Assembly: GCF_040947875.1 (NCBI RefSeq) | Contig: NZ_JBFRXN010000003.1 | Location: forward strand, 62,001 to 126,000 | DNA: 64,000 bases | Source: Pseudomonas sp. MYb118 | GTDB lineage: Bacteria > Pseudomonadota > Gammaproteobacteria > Pseudomonadales > Pseudomonadaceae | Direction of reading: 5' to 3' | In this document: piece by piece, positions 1 to 6,214 of the stretch | Layout: every line of letters begins with the position of its first letter | How positions within the stretch are numbered: the stretch's first letter is position 1 | The notes under the pieces: model-generated | Database searches by the model: none | What the model saw: only the letters and a program-made list of their open reading frames with translations | Told to the model about the DNA's origin: nothing | Translations under genes and position numbers: made by a program

Positions 1-53
1 TCATCGAGGTACGCCACCAGTTGCTCGTCCGATGGTCTTGCCTGTTCGTTCAT
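1..53 (-). CDS. Anti-sigma factor, N-terminal fragment (cut by window edge)
   Basis: Only the first 17 or so codons are present; the gene runs off the left edge. The translation begins MNEQARPSDEQLVAYLD. This resembles the start of zinc-finger-type anti-sigma factors, which often have a conserved LVAYLDGE-like motif at this point. Its ATG overlaps the stop codon of the upstream sigma gene in an ATGA arrangement, so the two are translationally coupled. Sigma plus anti-sigma is the normal pairing for an ECF system. The identity is an inference from a short fragment and position. Confidence 0.6.
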   Translation of the reverse strand, partial: MNEQARPSDEQLVAYLD

Positions 54-577
54 CGACGTTCTCCGGTGGAAGGGTTCGGTATCGCCTGCAAGGGCGGGTA
101 CTCGGCCAGTTTTGCCCGTGCGGCCGCCAGGCGGCTCATCACGGTGCCGATGGGCACGTCCAGCACCTCGGCCACTTCGCGATAGGACAAGCCTTCGACG
201 TAGGCCAGAAACACCGTTTCGCGCTGCGCTTCGGGCAATGCATCAACACGGCGGATCACCTGGGAGGCGAGCACGTGGGTCTGCGCGGCGTGCTCGCCAT
301 CGAATGCCAGGACGTTGTCGACATCCACTTGCCCCTGGCCCAGGCGTACGCGGCGCGAGCGTACCTCGTTGAGCCAGATCGAATGCAGAATGCTCATCAG
401 CCAGCGATCCATGCGGCTGCCGGGCACGAACTGCCCGGCGCGTTCGAGCGCCCGCACACAGGTCGCCTGCACCAGGTCCTCGGCAACATGCCGCTGCCTG
501 GACAGCAGCAGGCCGTAACGCCACAGTCGCGCCAGGTGCTGCCCCAGCTCCGCGCGTATCGTCTGATCGCTGGCGAT
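50..577 (-). CDS. ECF-type RNA polymerase sigma factor
   Basis: A small group-4 sigma factor that would direct RNA polymerase to an extracytoplasmic stress regulon. Region 2 is visible (RLWRYGLLL, then VAEDLVQATCVRAL, then WLMSILHSIWLNEVR). Region 4 has the DNA-binding helix-turn-helix (LPEAQRETVFLAYVEGLSYREVAEVLDVPIGTVMSRL). The first standard start is a GTG at 472, but that would cut away half of region 2. Homologous sequence continues in frame to about 577, where an ATC follows GGAGG by five bases. No ATG, GTG or TTG lies in frame before the upstream stop at 671-673. I place the start at the ATC, tentatively. The gene sits 17 bases after the TPR gene and overlaps the anti-sigma gene. Confidence 0.8.
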   Translation of the reverse strand: MASDQTIRAELGQHLARLWRYGLLLSRQRHVAEDLVQATCVRALERAGQFVPGSRMDRWLMSILHSIWLNEVRSRRVRLGQGQVDVDNVLAFDGEHAAQTHVLASQVIRRVDALPEAQRETVFLAYVEGLSYREVAEVLDVPIGTVMSRLAAARAKLAEYPPLQAIPNPSTGERR

Positions 578-593
578 AACGACCTCCGTTGTT

Positions 594-1124
594 TCACGTA
601 TTCGATGAACCCTGAATCGCTTCGGCCAGATCCCGATATTCTTCGCAGGTATTGCCGCAGATCGCCTCGATCATCTGCAACTGCTCTTGCGCCAGGTCCA
701 GCCGCCCCTTGATCACATACGCCTCGCCGAGGTATTCGCGCACTTGCGCATACTGCGGGTCGAGCTTCACCGATTGTAGGTAATAATTGATGCCTTCGTC
801 GGTGCGTCCCAGTTTACGCGTGGCATAACCGCGGTAGTTCAGCGCTTTGGCCGTGTCGGGTTGTTCAAGGGTGTCGAGCAAGGCCAGGGCTTCCTCGTAT
901 CGGCCGTCCTTGGCCAGGCGGTAGGCGTAGTCGGTGCGGTCGGCATCCGGCACCAGGTGGCTGGTCTGCAACACGCATTTCTGCGACTTGGTGTCCCACA
1001 CCTGGCCTTTGGGGCAATTGGGCCTGGCGGGGGCGTCATCCTCGCCGTTGGCCAGGGCGAGGGTGCTGCACAAGGCGACGGCGAGCAGCAGTTGGGTGGC
1101 AAAAACGGCAAAACGGACGTTCAT
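594..1124 (-). CDS. Exported tetratricopeptide-repeat protein
   Basis: A protein of about 176 residues with an N-terminal signal peptide ending near LALA-NG. A short Cys-containing segment follows (CPKGQVWDTKSQKC), then two to three TPR units, including DGRYEEALALLD and GRTDEGINYYLQSVKLDP. TPRs mediate protein-protein contact; no catalytic residues are visible. Two more Cys lie near the C-terminus (ICGNTC), so disulfides in the periplasm are possible. The ATG at 1124 follows GGAG at good spacing; a longer in-frame start at 1169 has no such support. It is the first gene of the operon with the sigma and anti-sigma genes, so it may act in signal sensing. That role is an inference. Confidence 0.8.
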   Translation of the reverse strand: MNVRFAVFATQLLLAVALCSTLALANGEDDAPARPNCPKGQVWDTKSQKCVLQTSHLVPDADRTDYAYRLAKDGRYEEALALLDTLEQPDTAKALNYRGYATRKLGRTDEGINYYLQSVKLDPQYAQVREYLGEAYVIKGRLDLAQEQLQMIEAICGNTCEEYRDLAEAIQGSSNT

Positions 1125-1220
1125 GGAATGATTCTCCGCAGCGGGTTCGTAGTTCTGAACAATGAACACCGCAGCAGGAGATTTTATTCGATGACCAGCC
1201 TGGTTATCTGGGGTGTGGCT

Positions 1221-1297
1221 ATCGCGAGCAGGCTCGCTCCCACAGAAGATTTGTGGTGTTCACAAAAATCCCCTGTGGGAGCGAGCCTGCTCGCGAT
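1221..1297. repeat. REPIN (two inverted REP hairpins)
   Basis: Two copies of the Pseudomonas REP sequence face each other. The left copy reads ATCGCGAGCAGGCTCGCTCC and the right copy is its reverse complement. About 29 bases lie between them. Each copy is itself a hairpin, GCGAGCAGGCTCGC. The element lies between the TPR operon promoter side and the end of the dehydrogenase gene. Confidence 0.9.
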
Positions 1298-1312
1298 GAA
1301 GCCGACGCGGTA

Positions 1313-2266
1313 TCAGCCAAGAAGCCGGATCGGCGCTCCCGCCGCCCACGCCTGGATGTCCTCGATCATCTGCGCAAAGAACTGATGATAATTCTGCTGG
1401 CTGACATACCCGACATGGGGCGTGGCCAGCACGTTGTCCAGGGTGCGGAACGGGTGGTGCTCGGGCAGGGGCTCGTGTTCGAACACGTCCAGCGCCGCCC
1501 CGGCCAGGCGTTGTTTTTGCAGTGCCTTGATCAGCGCCGCCTCATCGACGATCGGCCCGCGCGCGGTGTTGACCAGCAGGGCCGTAGGCTTCATCCAGCC
1601 CAGCGCCTGGGCGTCGACCAGGCCACGGCTGCGGTCGCTGAGCACCAGGTGCACCGAGAGGATGTCGGCCTGCTCGAACAATTGCTGCTTGCTGACGTAG
1701 GTCACACCGACCTCGGCCGCACGTTCGGCGGTGAGGTTTTCGCTCCAGGCGATCACCCGCATGCCGAACACCTGGCCGAACTGGGCGACCCGCTGGCCGA
1801 TGCTGCCCAGGCCCAGAATCGCCAGGGTCTTGCCGTGCAGGTCGCCGCCCAGGCCTTGCTGCCAAAGGCCGGCGCGCAGGGCGTTGGCTTCCACCACCAG
1901 ATTGCGCGTGGCCGCCATGATCAGCGCCCAGGTCAGCTCCGGCGCCGCGTGTTTGTAGCTGTCGGTGCCGCTGACCTGGATGCCCAGGTTCGCCGCGGCC
2001 GCAAGGTCCAGTGCGGCATTGCGCATGCCGCCGGTCACCAGCAACTTGAGCTTGGGCAAGCGGCGCAGCAGCGCCTCGTCGAAACGGGTGCGCTCGCGCA
2101 TCACGCAGATCACTTCGTAATCCGCCAGACGCTGCGCCAGCGTCTCGGTATCGGCGGGGTAATCATGCAGGAAGCTCACCTGGCCAATCGGCTCCAGCAC
2201 CGACCAGTCCAGCACATCTTTCGCCACGTCCTGCCAGTCATCGAGCACCGCAATCTGCACAGCCAT
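1313..2266 (-). CDS. D-2-hydroxyacid dehydrogenase family protein
   Basis: A 317-residue NAD(P)-dependent oxidoreductase of the D-isomer-specific 2-hydroxyacid dehydrogenase family. The Rossmann motif GLGSIGQRVA lies near residue 150. The catalytic Arg is in LLVNTARGPIVDE, followed by the Glu in ALDVFEHEPLP and the His in TPHVGY. The substrate cannot be read from sequence: glyoxylate, hydroxypyruvate and phosphoglycerate reductases share these motifs. The ATG at 2266 has an AGG-rich leader. It lies 13 bases after the alpha/beta hydrolase gene on the same strand, so the two are probably co-transcribed. There is no signal peptide; the protein is cytosolic. Confidence 0.9.
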   Translation of the reverse strand: MAVQIAVLDDWQDVAKDVLDWSVLEPIGQVSFLHDYPADTETLAQRLADYEVICVMRERTRFDEALLRRLPKLKLLVTGGMRNAALDLAAAANLGIQVSGTDSYKHAAPELTWALIMAATRNLVVEANALRAGLWQQGLGGDLHGKTLAILGLGSIGQRVAQFGQVFGMRVIAWSENLTAERAAEVGVTYVSKQQLFEQADILSVHLVLSDRSRGLVDAQALGWMKPTALLVNTARGPIVDEAALIKALQKQRLAGAALDVFEHEPLPEHHPFRTLDNVLATPHVGYVSQQNYHQFFAQMIEDIQAWAAGAPIRLLG

Positions 2267-2279
2267 CAGCCTTACCTCA

Positions 2280-3302
2280 TCAACGAACAGGGTGGGTCTT
2301 GTCCAGCCAGGCGAGCAGGGCCTGGTGGAATTTCGCCGGCTCTTCCATCTGCGGTGCGTGGCCCATGCCGGGGAATTCCACCAGCGTGGACTGCGGGATC
2401 AGTTGCGCGACCTGTTTGCCCAACTGCTCGTAGCGCCCCAATTTCGCCTTGACCTCGGGCGAGGCGATGTCGCTGCCGATGGCGGTGGTGTCGGAGGTGC
2501 CGATCACCAGCAGCGTCGGCATTTTCAGGTCCTTGAACTCGTAGTACACCGGCTGGGTGAAGATCATGTCGTAGATCAGCGCCGAGTTCCACGCCACTTG
2601 CTTGTGGCCGGGGCCTTTGTTCAGGCCGGCGAGCATGTCCACCCAGCGATCGAATTCCGGCTTCCAGCGGCCATCGTAGTACGTCTTGCGTTCGTAGTTG
2701 CGGATGCCTTCGGCGGTGAGCTTCAGCTCGCGCTCATACCATTGGTCCACGGTGCGATAGGGCACGCCGAGGGCCTTCCAGTCTTCCAGGCCAATCGGGT
2801 TGACCATCGCCAGTTGCTCGACCTGATCGGGGTATTGCAAGGCGTAGCGGGTGGCGAGCATGCCGCCGGTGGAGTGGCCGAGCACGCTGGCTTTCTGGAT
2901 GCCCAGGGCCTTGAGCAACTGGTTGGTGTTGGTCGCCAGCTGCTGGAAGCTGTACTGATAGTTGTCAGGTTTGCTGGAGGTGCAGAAACCGATCTGGTCC
3001 GGGGCGATGACCCGGTAGCCGGCGTCGCTCAGGGCCTTGATCGAGGTGTCCCAGGTGGCGCCGCAGAAGTTCTTGCCGTGCATGAGCACGATGCTGCGAC
3101 CGTTGGCTTTGCCGTTGGCGGCGACATCCATGTAGCCCATCTGCAGGGATTTGCCCTGGGACTCAAAGGTGAAGTGCTTGACGGTGTAGGGGTATTCGAA
3201 ACCTTGCAGTTCGGGGCCGTAGGCCGGGCCTTCGGCGGCGAAAGCGGGCAGGGTGGCGGTCAGCAGCAGGCCGGGCAGCCAGCGGGAGAGGGCGAGGGGC
3301 AT
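2280..3302 (-). CDS. Exported alpha/beta-fold hydrolase
   Basis: A 340-residue protein with a cleavable signal peptide (LPGLLLTATLPAFA), so it is periplasmic or secreted. The oxyanion-hole motif HGKNFCG lies near residue 75. The nucleophile elbow is GHSTGG, and the terminal catalytic His is in GMGHAPQ. The acid is probably an Asp near GTSDTTA. These are the marks of serine hydrolases such as esterases or haloperoxidase-like enzymes; the substrate is unknown. The ATG at 3302 follows GGAG; a TTG two codons upstream is less likely. It is the first gene of a probable two-gene operon with the 2-hydroxyacid dehydrogenase. Confidence 0.88.
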   Translation of the reverse strand: MPLALSRWLPGLLLTATLPAFAAEGPAYGPELQGFEYPYTVKHFTFESQGKSLQMGYMDVAANGKANGRSIVLMHGKNFCGATWDTSIKALSDAGYRVIAPDQIGFCTSSKPDNYQYSFQQLATNTNQLLKALGIQKASVLGHSTGGMLATRYALQYPDQVEQLAMVNPIGLEDWKALGVPYRTVDQWYERELKLTAEGIRNYERKTYYDGRWKPEFDRWVDMLAGLNKGPGHKQVAWNSALIYDMIFTQPVYYEFKDLKMPTLLVIGTSDTTAIGSDIASPEVKAKLGRYEQLGKQVAQLIPQSTLVEFPGMGHAPQMEEPAKFHQALLAWLDKTHPVR

Positions 3303-3387
3303 GGGCAAACTCCAGAAGAAATCGGCCGATCCTGGATCGGCTGGATTAGGGCGACATTAAACACAGGCAATGTTCGCCGGGGATCGT

Positions 3388-3822
3388 TCAACCCAGCCAA
3401 CCCAGGGTCGCCAGGGCCAGCACGCCGTAACGCGCGCCTTTGGCCAGGGTCACGATCAGCAGAAAGCGGCCGATCGGCTCGCGCATCACCCCGGCCACCA
3501 GGGTCAGCGGATCACCGATCACCGGCACCCAGCTCAGCAGCAACGACCAGTGACCGTAGCGTTGATAGTGGCTGCGGGCTTTGTCCAGATGCGCCGGGCT
3601 GACCGGGAACCAGCGGCGCTCACGAAAGCGCTCGATGCCGCGCCCCAGCCACCAGTTCACCAGCGAGCCGAGGACATTGCCCAGGGTCGCTACCGCCAGC
3701 AGCCCCCAGAGCCAATAGCGCTCGCTGAGCAGCAGGCCCACCAGCACCGCTTCCGATTGCAACGGCAACAGCGTCGCCGCACCGAAGGCGGCGAAGAACA
3801 GCCCGATGTAAGCGCCAGGCAT
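3388..3822 (-). CDS. YqaA-type DedA/VTT membrane protein
   Basis: A 144-residue inner-membrane protein with about four hydrophobic segments. The conserved loops of the small VTT (SNARE-associated/DedA) family are visible: GNVLGSLVNWWLGR and SWVPVIGDPLTLVAGVMR. Family members influence lipid transport and membrane homeostasis, but this protein's substrate is unknown. Its ATG at 3822 overlaps the stop codon of the DUF411 gene (ATGA). There is no strong ribosome-binding site of its own, so translation is probably coupled. The pairing with a copper-associated DUF411 protein suggests a shared envelope or metal-stress role, as an inference. Confidence 0.85.
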   Translation of the reverse strand: MPGAYIGLFFAAFGAATLLPLQSEAVLVGLLLSERYWLWGLLAVATLGNVLGSLVNWWLGRGIERFRERRWFPVSPAHLDKARSHYQRYGHWSLLLSWVPVIGDPLTLVAGVMREPIGRFLLIVTLAKGARYGVLALATLGWLG

Positions 3823-4268
3823 CAACGGGCGGGGTAGTCCGCCACCACCACGTCAGAACCGTCCTTCTTCAGGCCGATGACTTGATAGGCGTCGCTCATG
3901 CCGTCCATTTCCATGCCGGGCGAACCCATGGGCATGCCGGGGGCGGCGACACCCAGCAAGTCGTCGCGCTGGCTCAGGGCTTTGACCTGATCGGCCGGGA
4001 CGTGCCCCTCGACGAATTTGCCGTTGATCAGGCCGGTGTGGCAGGACGCCAGGCGCGCCGGCACGCCGTGCTGCTGCTTGAATGCGCTCATGTCCTTTTC
4101 AACATGGTCCTCGACCTTGAAGCCGTTGTCCTGCAGGTGGCTGATCCACTTTTTGCAGCAACCGCAATTGGCGTCGCGGTGAACCTCGATGGGGATCAGG
4201 TCGGCGGCCTGGGCCAATGAAGAGATGAACAGGGCGCTCAGGGCGAGCAGACGCAAATGAGTTCGCAT
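3822..4268 (-). CDS. Periplasmic DUF411 (metal-binding) protein
   Basis: A 148-residue DUF411 protein with a signal peptide ending SLAQA-AD. The family signature is clear: VHRDANCGCCKKWISHL, carrying the CxCC metal/thiol motif near residue 34, then ASCHTGLINGKFVEGHVP. DUF411 proteins are often found near copper resistance genes, but their exact biochemistry is not settled. The ATG at 4268 has a modest GAG-type leader. It is followed directly by yqaA with overlapping stop and start codons. A perfect FNR/ANR box lies about 106 bases upstream. Confidence 0.88.
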   Translation of the reverse strand: MRTHLRLLALSALFISSLAQAADLIPIEVHRDANCGCCKKWISHLQDNGFKVEDHVEKDMSAFKQQHGVPARLASCHTGLINGKFVEGHVPADQVKALSQRDDLLGVAAPGMPMGSPGMEMDGMSDAYQVIGLKKDGSDVVVADYPAR

Positions 4269-4373
4269 GGAGGGTCTCGTCTCGGGTTGCGGAGGGCCAA
4301 CATTCTGAGCCTTTCGGTAGAAGGCAGCCGGAGAAATTGTATCGAAGTGATGCTGCCAGGGCGGGTGTCCGGC

Positions 4374-4387
4374 TTGATACAAATCAA
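4374..4387. promoter_or_regulatory. Perfect ANR/FNR-type box
   Basis: TTGATACAAATCAA matches the consensus TTGAT-N4-ATCAA at every fixed position. In Pseudomonas this is the site for ANR (oxygen-sensing) and DNR (nitric-oxide-sensing). The divergent genes begin 106 bases to the left and 224 to the right. No ideally placed -10 element decides which is controlled. Confidence 0.65.
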
Positions 4388-4561
4388 CTAACTGTGTCGT
4401 ACACAGGAATAAACCTTGGTTTAGTCCAATTATCCGAAAGTGCTATAGGCCAATAAAAGCCGGGGGTCTGGCGCTTTGTATCGAAAATGTACGAGAATTG
4501 TAAAAACTTGAAATAGTTATTTGTGTAGTGTTTGTCAGGCCCGGATACTCCGGGCATCGAA

Positions 4562-4575
4562 CTTGTTTAAACAAG
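4562..4575. repeat. 14-base perfect palindrome upstream of unknown gene
   Basis: CTTGTTTAAACAAG is a perfect palindrome ending 35 bases before the ATG at 4611. It could be an operator for a dimeric regulator or lie in the leader RNA. No known family consensus is assigned. Confidence 0.4.
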
Positions 4576-4610
4576 GATTTTCCTGTGATCGTCTTTAAAG
4601 GATTTTGGTC

Positions 4611-5141
4611 ATGACTATCGGCTATACCGGCGCATGGACTTCCAAGGCGGGCCTGCTCGTTCAGGACACCGGCACTTCCACCAAACCCGTGTCCCAGAGC
4701 ATCAAGGTCAAGCAGATGCTGGCATTGGTGGGCAACAATCCAAACGCGCTGGACACAGCGAAGATGGACAAGTTGAAGATTCACAAGCAGATCAAGGGGT
4801 TTGATCCGGAGAACGTGACAGCCAAGTCACTGGGCAGCCTGACGACTTTCCTGAAAGAGAACGGCCTGATCACCGATGTGACCGCGGTGACCCTGAGCAA
4901 CGCTGGTGACAAGTTCGATCGCTTCGGCATTCCGAAAGACCCGGAAGCCAGCTTCAACGCCCTCGAATATTTCGCCACCCAACTGGACAGCATCCAGAAC
5001 AACAACATGAAGGGTAACAAGTACGCCAACTACTTGATTCCCGAGTATAAAAAGGCCATCTACGTCCTGCAGAACCTGGCCACTTACGGCAAGGGCAACG
5101 GTTCGACCCCGACCGACAAAAACCTCTCCGCCAAGGCGTAA
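4611..5141 (+). CDS. Conserved hypothetical protein, 176 residues
   Basis: I do not recognise this gene. The protein begins MTIGYTGAWTSKAGLLVQDTG and has no signal peptide, membrane segment or cysteine. It is rich in Lys, Asn, Asp and Thr, with a helical middle (SFNALEYFATQLDSIQ and YKKAIYVLQNLATYG) and a polar C-terminal tail (GNGSTPTDKNLSAKA). Its length and composition fit a soluble or unconventionally exported protein. The ATG at 4611 follows AAAGGA by eight bases and is preferred over a TTG two codons earlier. It is monocistronic; an ANR-type box and a palindrome lie upstream. Function unknown. Confidence 0.75.
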   Translation: MTIGYTGAWTSKAGLLVQDTGTSTKPVSQSIKVKQMLALVGNNPNALDTAKMDKLKIHKQIKGFDPENVTAKSLGSLTTFLKENGLITDVTAVTLSNAGDKFDRFGIPKDPEASFNALEYFATQLDSIQNNNMKGNKYANYLIPEYKKAIYVLQNLATYGKGNGSTPTDKNLSAKA

Positions 5142-5157
5142 GCCGGCCCTGTCGATC

Positions 5158-5272
5158 TGATCGTTCCCATGCGCAGCAAAGGAACGCATCCACGGACGCT
5201 CCGCGTTCGGCTTCGGATCTGGAACGCAGAGCATTCCGGGCTGCGTTCCTTTGCTGCGCATGGGAACGATCA
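5158..5272. repeat. 115-base element with perfect 31-base inverted ends
   Basis: Two 31-base arms, 5158-5188 and 5242-5272, are exact reverse complements; each outer end begins TGATCGTTCCCA. The 53-base centre holds a second, imperfect stem around ACGCTCCGCGTTC. It has no coding capacity. The outer core matches the shorter perfect hairpin at 24178-24210, so both may belong to one repeat family. It could also terminate the gene ending at 5141. Confidence 0.85.
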
Positions 5273-5383
5273 TGCGCCGCCGTACGCAGAAATTTTGCGA
5301 TGCGACCCTGTCCTCATAGGCTGTAACATGAACGCCCGCTTGCAGCGGCGTATCAGCTGCATGTTCTGGTTTGAGGAAAGGCA

Positions 5384-5572
5384 ATGACCCAGTCGCAACG
5401 TTTGAAGTACTCGATTCTGATCTCCCTGGTGGTCCTGGCGATCATGTTCGGCCTGTCGTATCTGCAAAATACCGGGGTCATCAGCGAAAAGCTGTTCCAG
5501 TACATCGCCATTGGTGTGGCGGTGATCGTGGTGGTGATCAATGGCGTGATGCGTCGCAAGGTCAAGCCCTGA
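5384..5572 (+). CDS. Small two-helix membrane protein
   Basis: A 62-residue protein with two predicted transmembrane helices (ISLVVLAIMFGLSYL and QYIAIGVAVIVVVINGVM). They are joined by a short polar loop and followed by a basic tail (RRKVKP). The ATG follows GAGGAAAGGC closely, a strong ribosome-binding site, which supports a real gene. It is monocistronic and convergent with the Fur-like gene. Small proteins of this type often modulate membrane complexes, but no function can be assigned. Confidence 0.75.
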   Translation: MTQSQRLKYSILISLVVLAIMFGLSYLQNTGVISEKLFQYIAIGVAVIVVVINGVMRRKVKP

Positions 5573-5591
5573 GCGACGCTCCCGCAATCGC

Positions 5592-5963
5592 TTACTCGCC
5601 GTGCAGTATGGCGGCAGCCTGCGGATGCAGGCTGTAGCTCTTGTCCGCATTGAGGACGATCACGCCTTCGCTGCACAGGCGCTTCAACACTTCGCGCACA
5701 CTGAGGAAGGACAGGGGGATGTCCAGGTCCAGCAACTGGCTGTGCACGCCGCGAACCCCCAGGCTGCGGTCGCTGTTGGCGGCATTGAGCAGGGCGTCGA
5801 TGACTTTCAGGCGGATCAGGCTGGTTCGCAGGCCGAAGTGCTTGAGCAGAACGCGGATGCGTTCGTTGCCGTTGCGCTCGGTGCGCGTGTCGAACAGGCG
5901 TGGCCCCAGGGAATTACCCAGAGGTGCAATGCTACCGTCCGTTGGCAGTTGCGAGTTGTACAT
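5592..5963 (-). CDS. Fur-like winged-helix protein lacking the metal-binding domain
   Basis: A 123-residue protein. Its C-terminal two thirds (LRTSLIRLKVIDALL through REVLKRLCSEGVIVL) fits the winged-helix DNA-binding domain of Fur-family regulators. The protein ends just after this domain. The Fur dimerisation domain with its His/Cys metal ligands (HxHxH and CxxC motifs) is absent, and there is one Cys in total. The ATG at 5963 follows AAGGAG. It is transcribed divergently from pvdQ, about 250 bases apart. Known facts stop at the fold. A role in iron-linked control of pvdQ is an inference from position. Confidence 0.7.
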   Translation of the reverse strand: MYNSQLPTDGSIAPLGNSLGPRLFDTRTERNGNERIRVLLKHFGLRTSLIRLKVIDALLNAANSDRSLGVRGVHSQLLDLDIPLSFLSVREVLKRLCSEGVIVLNADKSYSLHPQAAAILHGE

Positions 5964-6122
5964 GCAAAAACTCCTTTTCAGAGCCTGAACCGGAATGAAT
6001 TGTTGGGTGCTCTTATCAATTAAGACGAATGAGCCACTCGAATCATGAAGCGCAAAATGTAGAAATTTCGTAATCGCCACGTCGCAAACCTGTGAACCCC
6101 CCGCAAAATCGACCTGCGGCGC

Positions 6123-6147
6123 GCTAAATTTTTTCCACTCCATTCGT
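6123..6147 (+). promoter_or_regulatory. Candidate PvdS-type iron-starvation promoter of pvdQ
   Basis: GCTAAAT followed by CGT matches the iron-starvation box used by the ECF sigma factor PvdS. The spacer between TAAAT and CGT is 15 bases, one short of the usual 16-17. The site lies 68 bases before the pvdQ start, which suits a promoter, and pvdQ homologues are PvdS-controlled. Confidence 0.55.
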
Positions 6148-6214
6148 TCCCGTAGTCAGGCCTTTTGCGTTTTTCAGGCAGGGCAGACCTTCGTTTATTC
6201 GATCAGGAGCGAGC

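Larger units (their letters stand above)
4269..4610. other. 342-base AT-rich regulatory gap between DUF411 and the next gene
   Basis: No coding sequence is evident. The stretch is much more AT-rich than its surroundings. It holds a perfect ANR-type box (4374-4387), a small hairpin near 4540 (CCCGGATACTCCGGG) and a 14-base palindrome (4562-4575). It must carry the promoters of two divergent genes. Confidence 0.7.
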
